Position numbers and translations under genes: made by a program. A stretch of DNA of 64,000 nucleotides from Rikenellaceae bacterium (GTDB lineage Bacteria > Bacteroidota > Bacteroidia > Bacteroidales > Rikenellaceae), in the NCBI GenBank assembly GCA_015059965.1, contig SUZM01000009.1, positions 25,777-89,776 on the forward strand, in the 5' to 3' direction. Below are positions 26,381 to 34,158 of this stretch, one piece after another. The notes beneath the pieces are model-generated. The model was not told the origin of the DNA. It searched no databases and saw nothing but the letters and a program-made list of their open reading frames with translations. How positions within the stretch are numbered: position 1 is the first letter of the stretch; the number at the start of each line of letters is the position of its first letter.

Positions 26381-27148
26381 TCAGTGCCGCAGATGTTTAT
26401 CGTCTCTTCCGGTTTTCATTTTTATCCGCTCCTTTCGACGTACCCAACGGGTAAAGGAGAGGAGCAGGATGGAGCCTTGGAGCAGGGTTTGATTAGGATC
26501 ACGTCCCGTGAGGCGGGCGTAGCGCTCAATGAAATAGAGGTAAGGGGGAGCGTTGTGGGTCAGACGTCTGAGGTTGATCATACACGCCCGGTCTGAGGTT
26601 TTTTTCACAAAGCGCATGCGATTGGTGTCAATCAATTCAAAGCGGTAACCCGAGGCGGCAAGTCGGTAGCGCACGTTGTCGGCATTCAGATCCTCATGCA
26701 AGACCCCCTTTGCATGGAGTTCGGCGGCAAAGGGAACAAAGCTGTCGATGATCCTGCGAGCCTCGGGATCGGGGAAGGCGCCAACAGCCTCGGCAAAGGA
26801 GATCCCATCGCTGTAGAGCGATACGAAGTAGCTCTCGGTGAGAAGTCCTCGTTTCGAGCACTCCATAAAGGCCACCTCGTGCGGAGTTTCAATCCCCAGA
26901 CCGCGTAACCTCTCGGCATGCATAAAGGCTCGTTTTGCCTTTCCGGCACGCAGATGAAGATAGACCCAACGGTTCAGCAGGTGGGGGCGTCCATAACTTT
27001 TCACAACCAGCTTCAGCCCCTTGACCTCGAAAAGCTTGATGGTATTGCGCCCCGTGTGCAACAGTCTGCCTCCATACTTAAAATGGTGCGGCAAATCACG
27101 CAAAAAGGGCTCCAAAAAGCGGTACTCGGGATGGATAACAAGTTTCAT
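26381..27148 (-). CDS. LPS-kinase (InaA/WaaP)-like protein kinase fold
   Basis: A 255-residue small kinase-fold protein. The catalytic loop reads HEDLNADNV (HxDLxxxN, about residues 155-163) and the DFG position is DTNRM. The N-terminal lobe has VKGLKLVVKSYG with the conserved Lys. This is the pattern of lipopolysaccharide-core (Kdo/heptose) kinases and InaA proteins. It likely phosphorylates lipid A core sugar at the inner membrane, but no LPS genes flank it. A minus-strand -7 box (27176-27169) lies 21 bp upstream. Confidence 0.82.
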   Translation of the reverse strand: MKLVIHPEYRFLEPFLRDLPHHFKYGGRLLHTGRNTIKLFEVKGLKLVVKSYGRPHLLNRWVYLHLRAGKAKRAFMHAERLRGLGIETPHEVAFMECSKRGLLTESYFVSLYSDGISFAEAVGAFPDPEARRIIDSFVPFAAELHAKGVLHEDLNADNVRYRLAASGYRFELIDTNRMRFVKKTSDRACMINLRRLTHNAPPYLYFIERYARLTGRDPNQTLLQGSILLLSFTRWVRRKERIKMKTGRDDKHLRH

Positions 27149-27176
27149 GATTCATATATTTTCTGCAACAAAGGTA

Positions 27177-27449
27177 AGGTACACACGCTGAAATCTGCTC
27201 TCCGTTTCCGCCACTCTGCTCTGCTAATTTCTCCGCATACGACTTTCCGAACACTTGCCCCGTCTTTGCGGGGAGCCCACGACAATTTGCCGCAAAATTC
27301 CACGATTTTAAGCGTGTCATTGCGTAAATTTTTTCGCTGTAAGATTTTTTCTTGGATCACCCTTGTAACTCACTGAAAATCAGACCCCATTTTTGCCGCT
27401 CTGTAAGATTTTTTCGGGCCGAAAATTTGGGGATGGTTTTCGATTTGTG
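27177..27449. other. Intergenic region with a 15-bp direct repeat
   Basis: CTGTAAGATTTTTTC occurs at 27337-27351 and again at 27401-27415. Nothing else recognisable is present; no coding content is seen. Confidence 0.45.
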
Positions 27450-27457
27450 TAAATTTG
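27426..27457 (+). promoter_or_regulatory. Promoter of the small lipoprotein gene
   Basis: TTTG at 27426-27429 and TAAATTTG at 27450-27457, spacing 20 nt. The leader of about 90 nt includes AAGGCAAAAATGCCTT, a small hairpin. Confidence 0.6.
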
Positions 27458-27552
27458 CAATAGAAAAAGGCAAAAATGCCTTGAGCACCAAACCCGGAAC
27501 ACCATCACTGCTAAGGTGTAAAAATATTACCAACTTAATAAATTAATGTACT

Positions 27553-28071
27553 ATGAAACGCTTACTACTTTTTTGCTCGCTGTTCCTGTTGGGAGTGGCG
27601 TGCAACAATGAGGAGAACGACAATTTAGAGTTGAATGTAATTGATCCCGGAACTGAAATTGCCGGGCTGATTACAAATTTAGGAGGCTACGATGTGAGTT
27701 CAGTAGCGACGCTGCTTTCTCAAACAGAGGGATGGGTAGAAGAGCATTCATTCGAATATGATGAAGAGTGGAACAATATACTTGGGGACTATAAGCAAGC
27801 AGATGGACACGCGACCCAAAGATACAAGTTTCATGCTGATGGGAAATTGGAAGATTTTACAAAACCGACCTATCCTCCTTTCGATTTCGAACTGCCCAAT
27901 AATCGCACCTGGACATTCGACCCCGAGACCCGCACCCTAACCATTGACGGAGCGTTGAGTTACCACTTGATTGCCTTGGGCGAAGATACCTTTATTTGGG
28001 ACAGCGTTCGCACGGGCACCGGTTACCCACGCTATTTCCGCGAGGTGTTCAAGGTGAAATCTGTCGAATAA
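27553..28071 (+). CDS. Small lipoprotein of unknown function
   Basis: A 172-residue predicted lipoprotein (MKRLLLFCSLFLLGVAC, Cys17), acidic after the lipobox. The C-terminal half (TWTFDPETRTLTIDGALSYHLIALGEDTFIWDS) looks like the lipocalin-type strands of many Bacteroidetes lipoproteins. It is a single-gene unit with its own promoter and a strong terminator downstream, and is more AT-rich than the neighbouring genes. No specific family recognised. Confidence 0.72.
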   Translation: MKRLLLFCSLFLLGVACNNEENDNLELNVIDPGTEIAGLITNLGGYDVSSVATLLSQTEGWVEEHSFEYDEEWNNILGDYKQADGHATQRYKFHADGKLEDFTKPTYPPFDFELPNNRTWTFDPETRTLTIDGALSYHLIALGEDTFIWDSVRTGTGYPRYFREVFKVKSVE

Positions 28072-28136
28072 CTCCGGGCAGATCGCTTTACCGACCCAAA
28101 GTCGGCAAGTGTGTGAAAATTAGTGAATATGCCGCT

Positions 28137-28176
28137 CCGGCCGGACTCTTCGGGGTCCGGCCGGTTGTTTTTTTTG
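28137..28176 (+). terminator. Rho-independent terminator of the lipoprotein gene
   Basis: CCGGCCGGAC pairs with GTCCGGCCGG (10 bp, loop TCTTCGGG), followed by TTGTTTTTTTT and then a run of nine G. Confidence 0.85.
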
Positions 28177-28182
28177 GGGGGG

Positions 28183-28372
28183 GGAATGGTAGGGGCAGTA
28201 GAGGTAATAAGGGAAATAGGGGCGATATTACGAAGAAAAGACCTAAGATTTTACCGCTGGATATTACCACCGTCACCACAAATACCGCGAATGCCCTTAA
28301 TGCCCCTTTAATTGTGAATTGTGCATTTTGAATAGAAATAATTGCTCGTTGTGCATTGCTCATTGCTCATTA
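28183..28372. repeat. Dispersed intergenic repeat, copy B (inverted)
   Basis: Reverse-complement relative of 18583-18745. Shared blocks are GGGGCAGTAGAGG, TATTACCACCGTCACC, GCCCTTAATGCCCCTTTAAT, GAATTGTGCATTTTGAATAG and AAATAATTGCTC. The copy stops just before the rnhB promoter. Confidence 0.65.
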
Positions 28373-28377
28373 TTTTG

Positions 28378-28385
28378 TATCTTTG
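28378..28385 (+). promoter_or_regulatory. rnhB promoter -7 box, 4 nt before the start codon
   Basis: TATCTTTG followed by TTAC and the rnhB ATG at 28390. If used, the transcript would begin at or within a base or two of the start codon, a leaderless message. Confidence 0.55.
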
Positions 28386-28389
28386 TTAC

Positions 28390-28986
28390 ATGTTGGATCT
28401 TGTTTATCAAACCGAACTTCGCGAGGCGGGGTGTGACGAGGCCGGGCGCGGGTGTTTGGCCGGAGCGGTCTTTGCCGCGGCAGTCATCCTGCCCCCCGAT
28501 TTCCACCATCCGCTGCTCAATGATTCGAAGCAGCTCACCGAGCGGCAGCGCGACCTTCTGCGCCCGATTATCGAGCGCGAAGCCATCGCCTGGGCTGTGG
28601 AGGCTGTATCGCCCGCCCGCATCGATGAAATCAACATCTTGAAGGCCTCGATTGAGGGGATGAATCTTGCGGCCAACCGCCTCGATCCGCGCCCCGAATT
28701 TTTAGCCATCGACGGCAACCGTTTCACCTCTCTCTTCGGACTCCCCTTTCACTGCATCGTCAAGGGGGATGGAAAATATGCCGACATCGCCGCCGCCTCG
28801 GTGCTGGCAAAGACCCATCGTGACGAATACATGAAGCGCCTGCACGAAGAGTTTCCCTGCTACAACTGGAAGAAAAATAAGGGATACCCCACCCGCGATC
28901 ATCGGCAGGCCATACGCGACCACGGCCTTTCGCCCTATCACCGCCTGACATTCAACCACTCGCCGGAGCAGCTGGAACTCTTTTAA
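28390..28986 (+). CDS. rnhB: Ribonuclease HII
   Basis: A 198-residue RNase HII that removes RNA primers and misincorporated ribonucleotides. The first Asp-Glu pair is in [14 protein letters not shown] (D15, E16), followed by [13 protein letters not shown] and the [24 protein letters not shown] block carrying the later acidic residues and the GDG signature. The start at 28390 is fixed by the family N-terminus; the frame continues 16 codons upstream into the repeat but with no similarity. A -7 promoter box ends 4 nt before it. Confidence 0.95.
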   Translation: MLDLVYQTELREAGCDEAGRGCLAGAVFAAAVILPPDFHHPLLNDSKQLTERQRDLLRPIIEREAIAWAVEAVSPARIDEINILKASIEGMNLAANRLDPRPEFLAIDGNRFTSLFGLPFHCIVKGDGKYADIAAASVLAKTHRDEYMKRLHEEFPCYNWKKNKGYPTRDHRQAIRDHGLSPYHRLTFNHSPEQLELF

Positions 28987-29127
28987 CCGCCCACCTCCGA
29001 GGATCAGAAAGAGGAAGAAACAACTCGTCAAGAATTTAAAATATTTAAAAATATAGGCCGATTTTATTAATTTTGAGGCAAAGTGATTCAAAAAATAGAG
29101 GATTTTGTGAAAAAAACATCTAATTTG

Positions 29128-29158
29128 TTTGCATAATCATAAAATATAACTACCTTTG
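29128..29158 (+). promoter_or_regulatory. Consensus promoter of an orphan transcript
   Basis: TTTG (29128-29131), 19 nt, TACCTTTG (29151-29158): a full match to the Bacteroidetes consensus with no gene start nearby. Confidence 0.7.
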
Positions 29159-29163
29159 TCGCG

Positions 29164-29272
29164 CAAAACGTGGGATTCTCCCACATCTCATTAACCTAAC
29201 TAACCTAACCAAGGAGGGGATGAATGTTGTGAAACATACGTCCCCTCATTCTTTTTTTCTTTTCGAAGCGGA
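29164..29272 (+). ncRNA. Candidate small RNA
   Basis: From the inferred start near 29164 the transcript would hold the hairpin GTGGGATTCTCCCAC (29170-29184), a CTAACCTAACTAACCTAACC linker, and a terminator in which GAGGGGA pairs with TCCCCTC with an inner TGTT/AACA stem, followed by a run of seven T near 29252-29260. An AAGGAGGGGATG string would allow a 34-codon ORF from 29220, but it runs through the terminator stem. No known RNA family recognised. Confidence 0.5.
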
Positions 29273-29380
29273 TGAGGTTTGGATTTCGCATCCGAAACAG
29301 AGAACGAGCATAAGCACCGCGTGAAGATTGTACCCTCTTTTAAGTGCGCGAAGGGCCCGACAAAATCAAAAAATTATCAC

Positions 29381-29388
29381 TATCTTTG
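29381..29388 (+). promoter_or_regulatory. -7 box 4 nt before the membrane-protein start
   Basis: TATCTTTG followed by TCGC and the ATG at 29393, the same spacing as at rnhB. Confidence 0.5.
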
Positions 29389-29392
29389 TCGC

Positions 29393-30367
29393 ATGAATCT
29401 GACTCGACAACCCCTGCTTATCGCCTTTCCGACACTCGTTGCGGTGTTGGTCCTTCTGCTGTTGCGCAAGCAGCAGATGAGTTTCGCCCCCGAGACGGCA
29501 GCCATCGCGCCGGGGCTTGTCGAAGGGTGGGTGCTTCAATTTCAACACGCCTACACGAAGAGCGCCTGGGGAGTCTGGCTTCTCCTGCAGATCGTAGCCG
29601 CGCTGACACTCGGCCGCATGGGACTGCGCCACAACCTCTATGCGGGCAACACCCTCCTGGCGGTCCCCCTATATGCCATCACCGCCTGCGGAATCTTCCT
29701 CTCCGACAACTTTCTGACCGGAGCACTGCTCGCCCTCCTGCTCACACGGGCCATGCGCAACCTCTGTGTGTCGTACCGAAACGGCTACACCTTCTCCTCC
29801 CTCTTTCGCGGATCCCTCTACCTGGGTCTGCTCCCGGCACTCTATCCGCCGGCCTTGCCGCTGGTGCTTCTCGCCCCGCTGGCCATCATCCTCTTCAAGC
29901 GTACCCTGCGAGAGACAATCGTCACCCTCACGGGATTGCTGCTCCCGCTCGGAGCCCTCTGCTACCTGCACTGGGCCTTCACGGGGATCGGAGGGGCCCC
30001 TCTGCAACAGATCGCCTCGATATTCGCCTCCCCGGAGCGATTCCACCTCTTCCAAGAGGCCTCCCCCGTGCTGATTGCCCTGCTTGTGGTGATCCTTGCG
30101 GCAACACTCTGTGCCCTCTTCTACTACCTGAACGACATCTACGCCGCCACCTCCAAGGCCCGAGCCATCCTTACGGCCCACGTCTGGCTCTTTCTGATCT
30201 CGGCCTCCACGCTGATGATGCCCTCCGCCACAGCCAACTCCCTGATCCTTGTGGCCGTCCCCATTTCGATGCTGCTGCCCTTTCTCTTCGCTCGCCTCAA
30301 ACAGCCGATGGCCAATGCCCTCTATCTTGTAATTATAGGGCTATTTCTCGCACATCTATTTATCTAA
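29393..30367 (+). CDS. Polytopic membrane protein of unknown function
   Basis: A 324-residue, very hydrophobic protein with roughly nine to ten predicted membrane helices, including YAGNTLLAVPLYAITACGIFLSD (about 85-107) and the closing ALYLVIIGLFLAHLFI. It resembles Bacteroidetes DUF6427-type membrane proteins, but I have no motif that settles this. I chose the ATG at 29393, directly behind the -7 box, over the upstream in-frame start at 29279. Confidence 0.7.
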   Translation: MNLTRQPLLIAFPTLVAVLVLLLLRKQQMSFAPETAAIAPGLVEGWVLQFQHAYTKSAWGVWLLLQIVAALTLGRMGLRHNLYAGNTLLAVPLYAITACGIFLSDNFLTGALLALLLTRAMRNLCVSYRNGYTFSSLFRGSLYLGLLPALYPPALPLVLLAPLAIILFKRTLRETIVTLTGLLLPLGALCYLHWAFTGIGGAPLQQIASIFASPERFHLFQEASPVLIALLVVILAATLCALFYYLNDIYAATSKARAILTAHVWLFLISASTLMMPSATANSLILVAVPISMLLPFLFARLKQPMANALYLVIIGLFLAHLFI

Positions 30368-30458
30368 TTTTCATTTCTTACAATAACAGAATCAGGCTTA
30401 TTTCTTGTTTTAAAAATTATTTTTCACCATTTGCAATATAATATTGCTCTTTTATCCT

Positions 30459-30466
30459 TACATTTG
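30459..30466 (+). promoter_or_regulatory. -7 box for the AraC-type regulator
   Basis: TACATTTG; a TTTG lies 25 nt upstream (30430-30433), rather far. It supports the start at 30497 because the alternative start at 30431 would lie upstream of the promoter. Confidence 0.45.
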
Positions 30467-30496
30467 TACTATCACTCACTTAATAACACAATAATT

Positions 30497-31366
30497 ATGG
30501 TACAGATGAATCAACAGGGGGAGCACTTGACACAACCAACGGTAGTGAAATATGTCGAGCAGAGATCCAGCGGCGTGAGGTCACAATACTACACGCGTAA
30601 CGCGGTGGGCTATGTGGTCCAAGGGACAAAGTATATCCACAGCGGCGACCAGCGCCAATGCCTCCACAAAGGCGATATCTTCTTTCTGGGTATCGGCCTG
30701 CACTACACCGAAGAGTTGCCCGAGGGCGACCGTCCCTACGAACAGATTGTATTCTACTACAACCCCGACGAACTCCAAAGAATCCTCCTGCATCTGAACA
30801 TCACCTACCGCCTCAACATCTCGAACAACCACCACTGTCCGACCTGCCGCACCTCCTCGGAGGTGACCATGCCCGCCTGGAGTGCCATTCGGGGCATCTT
30901 CCTCGGAGCTGCGCAGTACCTGCAGGGCGAACAGGCCCCCGATCGCACGGCCGAAAATTTCAAGATGACCGAGCTGATCTACCACATCGTATCGCACGAA
31001 GACTGCTGCCTGAAGAGCAAGATCCTCGGCAGCATCGACACCAACCAGGAGAACTTCGAGCAGATTGTCTATGGCCACATCTTCAGCGAGTGCTCGATCG
31101 AAGAGCTGGCCCGCAAGACCCATCGCTCGCTCACCTCCTTCAAAAAGGAGTTTCGGCGCATCTATGCCATGCCTCCTCACAAGTGGTTCATCCGCCAGCG
31201 ACTGGTCCACTCGCGCCTGCTGCTGATCTCGACCTCGAAATCGGTCTCGGAGATCGGCCTGCAGTGCTCCTTTCCGAACACCTCGCACTTCATTAAACTC
31301 TTCAAGAAGGCCTACGGCCACACGCCTTCGAGCTACCGCACGGTACACCGTGCCGAGGTAGCCTAA
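30497..31366 (+). CDS. AraC-family transcriptional regulator
   Basis: A 289-residue one-component regulator. The N-terminal part (GYVVQGTKYIHSGDQRQCLHKGDIFFLGIGLHY) is a cupin-like sensing domain. A Cys/His cluster follows (HHCPTCRTSSEV, about 112-123) that could bind metal. The last 100 residues are a double helix-turn-helix domain: CSIEELARKTHRSLTSFKKEFRRIYAMPPHKWFIRQRL and SVSEIGLQCSFPNTSHFIKLFKKAYGHTPSSYR. Target genes are not evident, as neighbours are unrelated. A strong hairpin terminator follows. Confidence 0.9.
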   Translation: MVQMNQQGEHLTQPTVVKYVEQRSSGVRSQYYTRNAVGYVVQGTKYIHSGDQRQCLHKGDIFFLGIGLHYTEELPEGDRPYEQIVFYYNPDELQRILLHLNITYRLNISNNHHCPTCRTSSEVTMPAWSAIRGIFLGAAQYLQGEQAPDRTAENFKMTELIYHIVSHEDCCLKSKILGSIDTNQENFEQIVYGHIFSECSIEELARKTHRSLTSFKKEFRRIYAMPPHKWFIRQRLVHSRLLLISTSKSVSEIGLQCSFPNTSHFIKLFKKAYGHTPSSYRTVHRAEVA

Positions 31367-31383
31367 GGCCGATATGTGCAAAA

Positions 31384-31420
31384 ATCGGGGGCCCCTGTCT
31401 GTACGACAAGGGCCCCCGAT
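31384..31420. terminator. Bidirectional terminator between regulator and sulfatase genes
   Basis: ATCGGGGGCCC pairs with GGGCCCCCGAT, an 11-bp stem between convergent genes. Confidence 0.75.
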
Positions 31421-31437
31421 AAGGTTATGCCTCTCGG

Positions 31438-33288
31438 TTATCGCTCGCGAATATCCTTGTAGGTGGTCTGCAAAAGGGTTTTGCCTCGGCCAAGGCGCTC
31501 ACCATGGAGCGAGTCGGGGCCCTCAGAAATCAGGCGCCCCGCAGTGCAGTCGTAGAGCGTTTCACCCGCAGAGTCGATCACACCGAATCCGTCGTTAAAG
31601 CACCAATAACCGAATTGGGGCGTCTCGGGGTGGAAGATATTGCGGCTGAAGAGAAACTCCTCGTGGGAGATGCCGAGCTGAGCGAGCAGCGTGGCGGCCA
31701 GGTCGCTCTGCGAGGCGTAGCTCTCGACCTCAAGGGGGCCGTTCAGGGCGCCACCCACCCAGAGCATGGGGATATGGTGGCGCTTGGAGGCGTTGTAGGC
31801 CATCCCATCGGGATAGAGGTAGCCGTGGTCGGCCACCAGGATCACCAGCAGATTCTCCCAGGCCGGGCTCTTGCGCCAGCGGTCGAGCAGGCGGCCAACC
31901 TGCTCATCGGTGAAGGCCACGGCATTGAGCTCCTTACGCTCGAAGCGGGAGTAGGGTACCTCGAAGGGTTCGTGGCTTGAGAGGGTGAGCCACCCCAGGA
32001 GCTGCGGAGGGCGCGTGGCGGGATCGGGCTCCGTGAGGCGCAGAAGCTCCTCGCCAACCAGATCGGCCATCACATCATCTGCATAGCCCCACTTCGAGAG
32101 GGGGGCATCGAGACGAATCTCCTTTTGCCAGATCAGGCGCTGCCACCCCGTGGCATACATGTAGGAGGCCTGATCCGTGAAGTTCAGGTCACCGCCATAG
32201 ATAAAGGTCGATTGGTAGCCCTCACGACCCAGCGAGCGGGCGATCGAGGGGAGCGAATGGCTCTTGTTGGGATACTTCATGATCGACATGCGGGTCTGGG
32301 CGGGATAGCCGTTCAGGATTGCCACCTCTCCGCGATCGGTACGGAAGGAGTTGGCATAAAAATTTTCGAACCATACGCCCTCCTGTTTCCAACGGTTCAG
32401 ATTGGGGGTTACGGCCTCGCCCAGGAGCTGCTCGTCGGTGAAGGTGCGACCGAAGCTCTCCAAGAGGATCAGCACCACATCGGGGCGTTGATTTTTCAAA
32501 AGGCGGCGGGTTAGCACGCTGTCCGGGCGGTTACCGCGCAACTCCTCGAAGCGGGAGGCCCGCTCCTGCTCCTCGAAGAAGAGGTACTGGGGCTCCATAT
32601 CCTGCTCATCGCCCAGCGTGGAGAGGAGCGAGAAGAGGGGATTTATGGCGGCATGGTTCAACTTGGGATCGGCACTGAAATAGACCTTGCTGATATTGGC
32701 TGTCGCAACACTCACCCCGCCACGAATGGCCAGGAAGCAGAGGCCGCCCATAAGCAGCAGCACCAATCCCTCACCCAGGCGCCTAAAGCCGCTCAAAGAG
32801 GGGGTTCTCAGCCGCTTCAGGAGGAGCCAGAAGAGCATCAGGAAGCCCAGAGAGGTTAGACCAAAGGCAGCAAAACCCCGCATCCAATCGGAGGCCGTGA
32901 GCGAGGCGATCGCCTCACGGGGAGTGGCCAGATAGATCATCACCGAGTTGTCGATGCGGTAGCCCCAATAGCCATAAAGCCCCAGATCGAGGGCATAGAT
33001 GGCCGAAGCCGATAGAGCCGCCACGCCAAAATATAAGCCCAGCAGGATCCGCCACAGCCGCTCGGGAAGGGGAAGGACGAGCGAAAGCAGGAGCAGAAGC
33101 AGCGGCAGGGCCGTCAGGTAGCCCGCCACGGTCAGATCAAGTGTCCAGCCATGGCAGATCACCTGCCACCAATCGGTCGCCGAGTAGCCCTCGCACAGGT
33201 AGAGCCCCAGAAACGGAAGTTTCAAGAGCGACATCCAGGCTGCCAGGCCGAAAAACAGAAGCAGTAAAAAGGTGATACGGTTTTTCAT
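31438..33288 (-). CDS. LTA-synthase-like membrane sulfatase/phosphoglycerol transferase
   Basis: A 616-residue protein with five N-terminal helices (to about residue 200) and an extracytoplasmic alkaline-phosphatase-superfamily domain. The catalytic region begins at DVVLILLESFGRTF (metal-binding Glu). The nucleophile is the Thr of NSFRTDRGEVAILNG, and the later metal ligands lie in FIYGGDLNF and ILVADHGYLYP. In Gram-negatives this family (OpgB, EptA and LtaS-like) modifies glycans or lipid A with phosphoglycerol or phosphoethanolamine; the substrate here is unknown. The start at 33288 (MKNRITFLLLL) is preferred over the ATG 7 codons upstream. A minus-strand TACCTTTG box lies at 33330-33323. 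Confidence 0.88.
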   Translation of the reverse strand: MKNRITFLLLLFFGLAAWMSLLKLPFLGLYLCEGYSATDWWQVICHGWTLDLTVAGYLTALPLLLLLLSLVLPLPERLWRILLGLYFGVAALSASAIYALDLGLYGYWGYRIDNSVMIYLATPREAIASLTASDWMRGFAAFGLTSLGFLMLFWLLLKRLRTPSLSGFRRLGEGLVLLLMGGLCFLAIRGGVSVATANISKVYFSADPKLNHAAINPLFSLLSTLGDEQDMEPQYLFFEEQERASRFEELRGNRPDSVLTRRLLKNQRPDVVLILLESFGRTFTDEQLLGEAVTPNLNRWKQEGVWFENFYANSFRTDRGEVAILNGYPAQTRMSIMKYPNKSHSLPSIARSLGREGYQSTFIYGGDLNFTDQASYMYATGWQRLIWQKEIRLDAPLSKWGYADDVMADLVGEELLRLTEPDPATRPPQLLGWLTLSSHEPFEVPYSRFERKELNAVAFTDEQVGRLLDRWRKSPAWENLLVILVADHGYLYPDGMAYNASKRHHIPMLWVGGALNGPLEVESYASQSDLAATLLAQLGISHEEFLFSRNIFHPETPQFGYWCFNDGFGVIDSAGETLYDCTAGRLISEGPDSLHGERLGRGKTLLQTTYKDIRER

Positions 33289-33477
33289 CGTTCCATTCGC
33301 CTTGTGCAAAAAAAGGCGCTCACAAAGGTACGAAAATAAGGGGACTTTTCCCCAAAGATGTTACATTTCTATGAAACTTGCCCTCGAAGAGAGAAATAAA
33401 CCGACACTTTTTCTTATATTTACGCACCAATTGAGAAGATTTCGTCGGATAAACAAACAAAACAGGAGAGAGAAAGC

Positions 33478-34158
33478 ATGGAGGCAAAACGTATTTTAGT
33501 GGTCGATGATGAGGAGTCGTTGTGCGAGATTCTGAAATTCAACCTGGAGATCGAGGGCTACGAAGTAACCACGGCACAGAGTGCCGAGGAGGCTTTGGAA
33601 CTCGACCTGAGCCGTTTCGATCTGATTCTTTTGGATGTGATGATGGGAGCGATCAGCGGATTTCGTCTGGCCCGCATGCTCAAACAAGAGCCCAAGACGG
33701 CACAGATCCCCATCATCTTCTGCACGGCTCGCGACTCGGAAGACGACACAGTGGCCGGTCTGAACCTCGGAGCCGACGACTACATCTCGAAACCCTTCTC
33801 GATGCGCGAGGTGATGGCCCGCGTGAAGAGTGTGCTGAGGCGCACATCAGCACCCGAAAGCGAGGAAAAGAGGCTCGAATTCGAGGGGCTGGTCCTCGAT
33901 CTGAAACGCAAAAGCTGCACGCTGGAGCAAGAAGAGGTGATCCTGACGAAGAAGGAGTTCGAGATTCTGGAGCTGCTGCTCTCGCATCCCGGGCGCATCT
34001 TCTCGCGTGAGGAGATTCTACGCCACGCCTGGACGGATGAGGTGGTGGTGCTCGATCGCACGGTCGATGTCAACATCACGCGCCTGAGAAAGAAGATCGG
34101 ACGCTACGGCGAACAAATTGTTACACGTCAAGGCTACGGGTATGGCTTCCTTCTATAA
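33478..34158 (+). CDS. OmpR-family response regulator
   Basis: A 226-residue regulator: receiver domain with acidic pocket D10/D11, phosphorylation site D53 (LILLDVMMG) and K105 (YISKPFS), then a winged-helix DNA-binding domain (TKKEFEILELLLSHPGRIFSREEILRHAW ... RTVDVNITRLRKKIG). It is PhoB-like in length and order. Its stop overlaps the start of the kinase gene by 17 bp, so the two form a two-component operon. Signal and regulon are unknown. Confidence 0.93.
   Translation: MEAKRILVVDDEESLCEILKFNLEIEGYEVTTAQSAEEALELDLSRFDLILLDVMMGAISGFRLARMLKQEPKTAQIPIIFCTARDSEDDTVAGLNLGADDYISKPFSMREVMARVKSVLRRTSAPESEEKRLEFEGLVLDLKRKSCTLEQEEVILTKKEFEILELLLSHPGRIFSREEILRHAWTDEVVVLDRTVDVNITRLRKKIGRYGEQIVTRQGYGYGFLL

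Noticed and set aside
29220..29324. 34-codon protein gene after an AAGGAGGGG string
   Set aside because: It runs through a terminator stem, and Bacteroidetes rarely rely on SD sequences; kept only as an alternative in the small-RNA finding.
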